Notes under the pieces: generated by a model
Told to the model about the DNA's origin: nothing
The model's input: only the letters and a program-made list of their open reading frames with translations
The model's database searches: none
Program-made: the position numbers and the translations under genes
Assembly (NCBI GenBank): GCA_002633005.1
Contig: NMRA01000595.1
Coordinates: 194,225 to 258,224, forward strand
DNA: 64,000 nucleotides
Direction of reading: 5' to 3'
Source: Phoronis australis
Lineage: Eukaryota; Phoronida; Phoronidae
Shown here: in pieces, positions 56,801 through 64,000 of the stretch
Position numbering within the stretch: position 1 is the stretch's first letter
Layout of the letters: every line of letters begins with the position of its first letter

Positions 56801-58177
56801 TCGCGGTGGCATAGGTGGCGCTGGTTACAGTTGCAGCAAGGGGCTGATTTTATTCTCTGAGATGATATTAAAAATCGTGTGAAACGCAAATGAGTTTGTT
56901 TTTAGTAGCGAATTCATTTTCGCTTTATCTTTTAAATTCAAAGTAATAATAGATTTACTGTAAAATCGTTTGGAAGATTTTCTTTTTAAATGTGTTTCAA
57001 AAACAAAAATCGTTTTAAATTTATTTTGCATCAAATTCTCTTTTTAAATTGTTTTACCTATAGAATATTTTTATTTTTGATTTTAAGAACAATAATATAT
57101 TTTAAAATTGTTTAATGTCAGATTCTCTTAAACTAATCAACAGTATCTCAAAGCTAAGAGCGTTTCGTAAATAACAGCTTCGTGAGTAGTTGCGTTTTTC
57201 CACTTACATGTACAAAACGTCTGTAAACTTCAAAATTATTTCATTTCTAATTTAAAAAAAGAATAATTAGTTTTATGTCAGATTTTATCTTTAAACATCT
57301 TTTAACTTCCAGATAATTTTATTTTTAATGTTAGTTTTATCTTGGCACCGAAGGGCCTCCACAGACATGGTTTTATCCAACAAATTTTTTTCTAATTTTG
57401 ACAATGCTTATAAATATCATTATGGCTCTAATGGATTATTGGCAGAAAACGAAAATATGAACTGAAGTAACACCTGGCCATCCACCAGAAAAGGTAATAT
57501 GGTACTTAAGAATTCAAGTCCTTAGCATATTTTCGAGAACGGGGAATTTTTAAATGTTTCCAGAAAATGTATTCGCTTAGGCTCAATATTGCCTTTAAGG
57601 AAACCCTTTCCTTGTCATTTTGGTAAAACGCTTTCCACAACGATTTTTGTTACAAGCCGAGTTGATTTAAGAAATAGGAATTTAGGAGATGTTTTGTAGG
57701 TTGAATTTTGAATTTCTTGTGGTACACCAACAGTATGGTTGGCACAATTGATACATGTAGATGATAAAATTCTAAGTGGAAAAACGCAACTAATCACGAG
57801 ACAGTTATTTAGGAAACGGTCTTACCTTTGAGATATTTTTGGCTGGCTTAAAATTCTTATCTAGTAAAAATCAAGGAAACAATGTCTTAGATCTGTTACA
57901 GGGAGGCTGATAGTGGCAATAGAAACTTGCTCGAAAAGTTCAGCGAAAGTAGACACATGTAGCAAGAGACACTTACCAAAGTCAGGTTCCTGTCTTTTGG
58001 ATTACAGTAAATAGGGGTTCGACCTCAATTACTCACGAATTTGGGTGAGAGGCAGGCTATTTATAGGAGTTTTAGTCACGCTATCAGCTAATACATGTAT
58101 GCATGAAAAGCGAGGAACTGCATTTACATTTAACATCAAAGAAAATTAATGCGGGAGGTTTTAATTTATTTATTTAG
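56801..58177. other. Stretch with no recognised gene
   Basis: AT-rich non-coding sequence. No feature supported before the LINE homology begins at about 58178. Confidence 0.6.
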
Positions 58178-58920
58178 GTTGTTGATAAATCTCATGATGG
58201 CATAATTGGACTGCAATTTAGTAATGTGTTTTCTGATTATAAGTTTGTTATATTTGTCTGTTATTTACATGAACCTCCAGAAAATTCCCCTTGGGGATGT
58301 GACCCCTGCACTTTTTATGCTCATTTGTTATGTCAGTTGTATTCCCTCGATGATTACGATTCTGTATATTTATGTGGAGACTTTAATGCCCGTATAAGAG
58401 ACTTGAAGGATTATGTACAGGACGTCGATGTAATCCCCAGCAGACAGTCTTTAGATGGTTCTAAAAATAGGCATGGGGATTCCTTCATTGAATTTTGTAT
58501 NTTTGTTATGTCAGTTGTATTCCCTCGATGATGTTGATTCTGTATATTTATGTGGAGACTTTAATGCCCGTATAAGAAACCTGAAAGATCATGTACAGGA
58601 TGTCGATGTAATCCCCAGCAGACAGTCTTTAGATGGTTCAAAAAATAGGCATGGGGATTCCTTCATTGAATTTTGTATTGACTCAAAGTTTTGTGTTCTC
58701 AATGGGCGTATATGTCCCGATCAAGATAACTTTACATTCGTATCTGGAAGGGGTTCTTCTGTTGTTGATTACATACTTACGCATCATGAAAATTGATCTA
58801 ATTGTTTGAAATTTGAAATTCATACACCCGTAGCGTTGGTGGACAAATTTGATCTTCTGAGTGAAATTTCTGGCGTTTGCCATATGCCAGATCATTCTTA
58901 ACTTGCCCTGGATATTTCCA
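58178..58920 (+). pseudogene. LINE endonuclease (APE-type) remnant
   Basis: Motifs SVYLCGDFNARI (the GDFN metal/DNA site), then VVDYIL near 58760 and MPDHS near 58890 are those of an APE-type endonuclease, which nicks target DNA to prime reverse transcription. In-frame stops occur at 58794-58796 and just after MPDHS. The block around GDFN is present twice (58324-58500 and 58502-58678) on either side of the N at 58501. Confidence 0.8.
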
Positions 58921-60595
58921 TGCATTATAATGGCAACATTTCTCAGTTAAAGGAAGCTTGCATCGATTTCCCAAAGAGATATAAAGTTCGGTCAATTCCC
59001 ATAGACTTTATGAATTCTGAAATTTTTAATACTGCTATGCGAGAATTAATTGATTCTATTTTGGTCTGCAGAGCAACCCAAGAAAACATTGACTGTATGT
59101 ACAGTAGGTTTTGTAAGTGTATATTTGATGAGATGGACAGAAAATTATTTTGTTCTATCTCAAAGAAGGTGAAAAGGAGATTTAAATCAAGCAAACCCTA
59201 TTGGTGTGCTGAATTGTCCGAGCTTTGGAAAGATGTAAGTTTAAAGGAAAAAAAATTTTGAAATGCAGCGGCTCTCGAGAAGAACGCTCTTTACTGAGAC
59301 GCCAATTTCAAAATGCCCAGGTTCTATTTGATAAAGTCCACAAGAGGATCGAAAGAAAATTTTTGAGAGATCAAGCTGACCTCATAGAATCCAACCCAAC
59401 AGAATTTTGGAAGTACATTAAGAACTTGGGCCCCCCTTTTAGAAAGACGATACCCATGGAGGTATACGATGACACTGGAAACCCTAATACCGTACCAATA
59501 ACCAATATGTTTTTAATAAATGGAAGAACGAGTATGAATCGTAATACAATGGTCCAACTGTAAATGAGTTTGACCGGGGATTTTATGCTGATATGCTTCT
59601 CAAAAAAGCTCATCTTGAGTCGTTTAATAATCTTGACTTTGATGAAAACAGTATTTTGAATAAAAATATTACTCGCGATGAAGTAAAGTGTGTAGTGATG
59701 AAATCTAAATACAATAAAGCAGTAGGAATTGATCATATTTGTTATGAAGTATGTAAAAATGATAACGCTACTGACCTTTTGACTAATTTGTTCCAAATGG
59801 TTTTTCGTTACGCTATGGTTCCTAGTTTATGGGCTAAATCCGTTATTATGCCTATCCCAAAGGGGTCAGAGAAGGACCCGCGCGTCCCGCTGAGTTATAG
59901 AGGTATCAGCTTGTTGTCTAACGTACACAAGTTGTATAGTAGTGTATTGAACAATAGACTGGTTGATGAGCAAAATGGCTTTCGTCGTGACAGAGCATGT
60001 GTTGATCACGTCTTTGTTTTGACCTCGATTATACGTAATCGCTTGACTAACAAACAATCCACATTTGCTACTTTTATTGATATGCAAAAAGCTTTTGACT
60101 GGGTAGATAGAAATAGTTTACTTTTTAAAAATGTTTTAAAAATGAATCAGTTAAAAATATTTATGCCAAAACTCAATCCTGTGTTAAGATTAATAATACC
60201 TTTACGGACTGGTTTTATACATCTTGTGGGGTCAAACAGGGAGATGTTTTATCACCTACTCTTTTTGCACTATTTATAAATGATTTGGCAAAGGAATTAA
60301 AACAGTCAAATTTAGGAATTCCTATAGGTGCTGATAATGTTTCATCTTTGTTTTATGCTGATGATATAGTGGTACTTGCCGAGAGCGAAGAAAATTTACA
60401 GGGTTTATTGAATTAGTTGATAAATGGTGTTCTAAATGGTGGCTAATTGTCAATCAGGAAAAAAATAATGTTATTCACTTCAGATCCAAGCATGTCTCGC
60501 GTAGTTTATATCCATTTCGGTTGGGTCGACTAGACCTAGAATATGTACCCAAATTTAAATATTTAGGAATAATTATAAATGAACATTTGAAGTTT
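58920..60595 (+). pseudogene. LINE middle region and first, broken RT copy
   Basis: It reads RRFKSSKPYWCAELSELWKD, then after a frame change ESNPTEFWKYIKNLGPPF, then KYNKAVGIDHICYEV and IPKGSEKDPRVPLSYRGISL (RT fingers). A 30-bp in-frame deletion relative to the second copy removes EYVEDSGLLV, a second deletion near 60125 shifts the frame, and YADDIVVLAE is off-frame. The segment ends at the N at 60596. Confidence 0.8.
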
Positions 60596-60657
60596 NGCCT
60601 ATCCCAAAGGGGTCAGAGAAGGACCCGCGCGTCCCGCTGAGTTATAGAGGTATCAGC

Positions 60658-62337
60658 TTGTTGTCTAACGTATACAAGTTGTCTAGTAGTGTATTGAACA
60701 ATAGACTGGTTGAGTACGTGGAAGACAGCGGGCTCCTTGTTGATGAGCAAAATGGCTTTCGTCGTAACAGAGCATGTGTTGATCACGTCTTTGTTTTAAC
60801 CTCGATTATACGTAATCGCTTGAATAACAAACAATCCACATTTGCTTCTTTTATTGATATGCAAAAAACTTTTGACTGGGTAGATAGAAATAGTTTACTT
60901 TTTAAAATGTTGGATCTTATGATAGTTGGAAAATTTTATGAATCAGTTAAAAATATTTATGCCAAAACTCAATCCTGTGTTAAGATTAATAATACCTTTA
61001 CGGAATGGTTTTATACATCTTGTGGGTTCAAACAGGGAGATGTTTTATCACCTACTCTTTTTGCACTATTTATAAATGATTTGGCAAAGGAATTAAAACA
61101 GTCAAATTTAGGAATTCCTATCGGTGCTGATAATGTTTCATCGTTGTTTTATGCTGATGATATAGTGGTTCTTGCCGAGAACGAAGAAAATTTTCAGGGT
61201 TTATTGAATATAGTTGATAAATGGTGCTCTAAATTGAGGCTAATTGTCAATCGGGAAAAAACTAATGTTATTCACTTCAGATCCAAGCATGTCTCACGTA
61301 CATGTAGTTTATATCCATTTCGGTTGGGTCGACTAGACCTAGAATATGTACCCAAATATAAATATTTAGGAATAATTATAAATGAACATTTGAAGTTTTC
61401 TGAAACTGCTAATTTCTCTATCCGAATCTGCCGAGCTTTGGGCGCTTTAATTAATAAATTTAAAAAGAATAAAAATATGGGGTACAGAACGTTCACTACA
61501 TTATTCAATGCTTGTGCTGTGCCTGTTAGAGATTATTGCGTAGGTGTCTGGGGCGGCTCTAGTCTACAGGATTATGATGTCATTCAGAATAGAGCCGCGC
61601 GATTTTTCTTGGGCGTTCACAAATTCGCTCCTAATCATGCTGTTATGGGTGACATGGGGTGGGAATTCCCCAGTGTTAGGCGGAAAATTGAGCTTTTGAG
61701 AATGTGGAATCGTATTATTAATTTCGAGGGTGATAGACTAACATACCGAATATTTTGGTGGGACTACACTACTTGTACTAATAATTGGTCGTCTGAAGTT
61801 TTGAGCATTTTTGAAGAATTAGGGATTTCGGATTGTTTTCATGACTTACGTTCAATTAATCTGTCTCACTGTAAGAATATTTTGCATGATTTAGCATGTA
61901 ATAGGTGGTTGTTTGAAAGCTGTTCGAAACCAAAATTAAGAACCTATGTTTTGATGAAGAATGTCTTTGAAGTTGAGCCTTACGTGCATTTAGACTTAAC
62001 TCGGTCTAGTAGGTCAATTCTTGCTCAAATTAGAACCGGAACCCTACAGCTATTGGTTGATGTTGGGCGTTTTCGTTCTCTTGATTTTGATGACAGAATT
62101 TGCTGTCTTTGTCACACTGGTCAGGTCGAAACTGAACTACATTTTCTGTTTGAGTGTCCGTTATTCTTAGATGCCAGAAACATCTTTTATTGTCAAGTTG
62201 AGATTAAAAATCCACGTTTCCGTGCAGAAAGCTTTGAAAGTAAATTAATCACAATCATGCAAAAAGATTTTATTAGGAAAACTTCAGTTTTCATCAAAAA
62301 TATTTTTGAAGTAAGGAAAAATTATATTTATTTATGA
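60658..62337 (+). CDS. LINE reverse transcriptase, long intact C-terminal ORF (559 codons)
   Basis: The open frame begins in the RT fingers, and the sequence before it (from 60597) also matches RT. Motifs: FIDMQKTFDWVDR (the usual A-motif F-x-D-x-x-KAFD with T for A), GFKQGDVLSPTLFALFIND, FYADDIVVL (residues 164-168 are FYADD), then KYKYLGIIIN. It continues with a thumb/C-terminal region and a CCLC-x(9)-H-x(4)-C motif (residues 482-500). The stop is at 62335-62337. The preserved frame suggests a young copy, but the missing 5' half makes it non-autonomous. Confidence 0.9.
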   Translation: MLSNVYKLSSSVLNNRLVEYVEDSGLLVDEQNGFRRNRACVDHVFVLTSIIRNRLNNKQSTFASFIDMQKTFDWVDRNSLLFKMLDLMIVGKFYESVKNIYAKTQSCVKINNTFTEWFYTSCGFKQGDVLSPTLFALFINDLAKELKQSNLGIPIGADNVSSLFYADDIVVLAENEENFQGLLNIVDKWCSKLRLIVNREKTNVIHFRSKHVSRTCSLYPFRLGRLDLEYVPKYKYLGIIINEHLKFSETANFSIRICRALGALINKFKKNKNMGYRTFTTLFNACAVPVRDYCVGVWGGSSLQDYDVIQNRAARFFLGVHKFAPNHAVMGDMGWEFPSVRRKIELLRMWNRIINFEGDRLTYRIFWWDYTTCTNNWSSEVLSIFEELGISDCFHDLRSINLSHCKNILHDLACNRWLFESCSKPKLRTYVLMKNVFEVEPYVHLDLTRSSRSILAQIRTGTLQLLVDVGRFRSLDFDDRICCLCHTGQVETELHFLFECPLFLDARNIFYCQVEIKNPRFRAESFESKLITIMQKDFIRKTSVFIKNIFEVRKNYIYL

Positions 62338-62515
62338 CCACTTTTATCTCGGCCTTCTCTTTCTGGTCCTCTTGCAATGCGCGTACACTTGTCTTTTCTT
62401 TTTGTATCATGTATCTAAAGTGACTTATAAGCCCCGTGGAGGGCTGGGTGTTCCTAGTCTTTGTAACGTATTCATTGTTTAAATTCATTTGAACACATGT
62501 CACTATAATAAAAAA

Positions 62516-62540
62516 TTACTTACTTACTTACTTACTTACT
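62516..62540 (+). repeat. TTAC microsatellite tail of the LINE
   Basis: Six TTAC units close the LINE after a TATAATAAAAAA run. Simple-repeat tails replace poly(A) in several LINE clades. Confidence 0.9.
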
Positions 62541-63012
62541 TATTGCCACTGCGATACCTGTAATTTTCACGTTCCCCATAACGATAGAATAAAGGTAGTT
62601 GACTGATATACAGTACTTTTGGACAGGGGTATGTACATATGGTCAAAAACACACTTCTTACATCATTTTGACATACTTCTTGTAGTTATTAGCTTTGGCT
62701 AGAGTTATAAGAACATAAAACTCGGCTGTGTTTATAAAATTTTAAAATAGCAGTAATCACAAAGAAAGTAACAAGTTCGTGTTCTTTGATTTGATTGGAA
62801 ATCACTGGTTCCCGCATGTCTGAATTTCGGTAGCATTAAAGGCTAATGCCACCCGATTTAATTAGTCTTTTTTGCCGTCCTAATCGGTCTATTTCCACAT
62901 CGCCTCGCGTACGGTCGACCTTACCTTGCCAAGAGGTGTTGCGTTAACCTGTGAGGAAGGTGAAAAACGACGCTAGCGACGTCAGTGGTTCATATGCATA
63001 GTGAATGCCGCT

Positions 63013-63345
63013 ATGTTGCGGTGTATCGTTCCCGCTTGTCCGAACTAAGCAGCTGCGAGGAATGCGAGTATATAATTTTTTTTTACTTCCTCGAGAGTCC
63101 GAAATGCTTAGGAAGTGGCTCATGGTAGTGAAGAATGAAATGTACGCTGTAAATAGCAAGTATGACATCGTGTCTGTGGCCTGCAGACAACGTCGACAGT
63201 GCCTCACGAATGCCGGCTTACTATACCAAATAACTCCATACGTTCCGTAGTCTGAGCTTGTTCACGGCGCCTCTTTAGTATTTCTTCATCACTGTATTCC
63301 TGTTCGAATTGATAGCCTGTAAGACTTAACGATCCACCTGCGAAG
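63013..63345 (+). pseudogene. Second THAP-transposon relic, both convergent ORFs collapsed
   Basis: Plus strand: MLRCIVPACPN then TAA, followed in another frame by PRESEMLRKWLMVVKNEMYA and, one frame step later, HRVCG. These match the two halves of a THAP finger. Minus strand from about 63345 down to 63244: LTGYQFEQEYSDEEILKRR, homologous to GGYMFEPEYNEAEY of the minus ORF in the 12.5-14.4 kb element. The same convergent layout with an even larger internal deletion is therefore present. I see no terminal repeats, so ends are not defined. Confidence 0.6.
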
Positions 63346-64000
63346 TCGGGATTGATGAGCCGCTCTAGCTCGTCCTAAGTCGGGATTGCGAGTTTCCATG
63401 TTGGCGTTTATTACGGACCGTTCTGTTTCAAAATGAATTATTCTCACTCTAACCAATACTTATATAAAAGTGAAACAAAGTCTGTCTCATTAGATGTAAT
63501 TTGAAATGCTTTTGGAGTGTTCGTGAGTGCACGAAATGATTTGAGAAGCCAGCAGTGAATAGTCACTGCTTTACCGGCTTTAGGTGCAATAAAACTAATT
63601 GACGGGACACCGAGGCCGTGTGAGCTCTAATTTATTGTTTGCTGGCAGAAACTGTTGTAAAGCAATTCGATTTCCACCCCACGACCAGGTGTAAGGGGAA
63701 TCTTTATTTACATTTACGTTACTCAAATAATGATTGTCAGTGTACAACTTCTGCCCTGACGGTGCTGTGGCCAAAGCGGAACCCGGCTGAATTCGCGGCC
63801 ACCGACCAGTAAGTCGATTTACAGTTTCGTGGCTAATTCACCAACATAATCAGGTGCACATTACTTTGGTTCACTAGTATAGTATTTTCTTGACTGGAAG
63901 TTTAGTTTTCACTGAACTTTGGTTGGTTTATGTTCGTGATGTCTTATCTGTTTCCGAGCCACTGGTCGGGATAACAATCCGCCCGGCCGCGACGGGCCTG
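63346..64000. other. Stretch with no recognised gene
   Basis: Nothing supported. The last bases are G+C-rich (GCCCGGCCGCGACGGGC) and may be the edge of a feature beyond the window. Confidence 0.5.

Larger units (their letters stand above)
58178..62541 (+). mobile_element. LINE (non-LTR retrotransposon), 5'-truncated and damaged
   Basis: Endonuclease, reverse transcriptase and a C-terminal zinc motif follow in order, and the copy ends in a TTAC microsatellite (62516-62540). The homology starts inside the endonuclease (VVDKSHDGIIGLQF), so the 5' end and any ORF1 are missing. Stops and frameshifts interrupt the first half. The assembled copy is inflated by two duplicated segments, each joined by a single N (58501 and 60596). 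Domain order without an RNase H fits the Jockey/CR1/RTE-like side of LINEs; I cannot fix the clade. Confidence 0.92.

Noticed and set aside
56612-56812. Arg/Thr-rich repeat peptide on the minus strand
   Set aside because: Derived from the degenerate fold-back repeats; no independent support for translation.
1-64000. CRISPR arrays, rRNA or bacterial operons
   Set aside because: None seen. Introns, polyadenylation signals and domain types are eukaryotic, and the direct repeats present are segmental duplications and minisatellites.

Overview
This is a eukaryotic, almost certainly marine-invertebrate nuclear genomic window. It has spliced genes with GT-AG introns, ankyrin, NB-ARC, TPR and PCSK9-like cysteine-rich domains, a LINE, THAP-domain DNA transposons, many short inverted-repeat elements and assembly gaps. 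I cannot name the species; cnidarian, lophotrochozoan, hemichordate and cephalochordate are all compatible.

Layout. (1) 1-15.7 kb is a tandem array of segmental duplications. Two full units are exactly 3,485 bp; the others are shorter, or longer because of an insertion. Each carries one minus-strand ankyrin-repeat exon (102 nt, phase 0, intact splice sites) in a repeated intron. A 1.9-kb Kolobok-like transposon relic sits in the last unit. (2) 15.8-16.7 kb is an AT microsatellite plus an 843-N gap. (3) 16.7-26.8 kb holds more minus-strand ankyrin exons, two of them in a diverged 2.1-kb duplication, and what looks like the 5' part of the same gene. (4) 26.8-36.4 kb has no recognised gene and several inverted-repeat elements. 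(5) 36.4-50.3 kb is a complete nine-exon plus-strand gene for an 847-residue NB-ARC/TPR STAND protein; all splice phases agree. (6) 50.3-54.4 kb holds a terminal-inverted-repeat element with an internal minisatellite, and the last three exons of a minus-strand gene resembling the PCSK9 C-terminal Cys/His-rich domain. (7) 54.4-58.2 kb is non-genic, with a degenerate fold-back minisatellite. (8) 58.2-62.5 kb is a 5'-truncated, damaged LINE, duplicated twice across single-N joins that look like assembly artefacts. (9) 62.5-64 kb holds a second relic of the THAP transposon family.

The observation I rate highest: the tandem ankyrin exons differ from each other far more than the introns around them. 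Between units A and D I count about 34 of 102 exon positions different, against about 5 of 151 in the adjacent intron. Between units B and C all 8 exon differences change the protein, while about 200 nt of adjoining intron is identical. All four exons keep length, reading frame, splice sites and the terminal GADPN core. This looks like a repeat domain that is both amplifying and diversifying, about 10 kb from a divergently transcribed NB-ARC receptor-type gene. The counts were made by eye and need a proper alignment.
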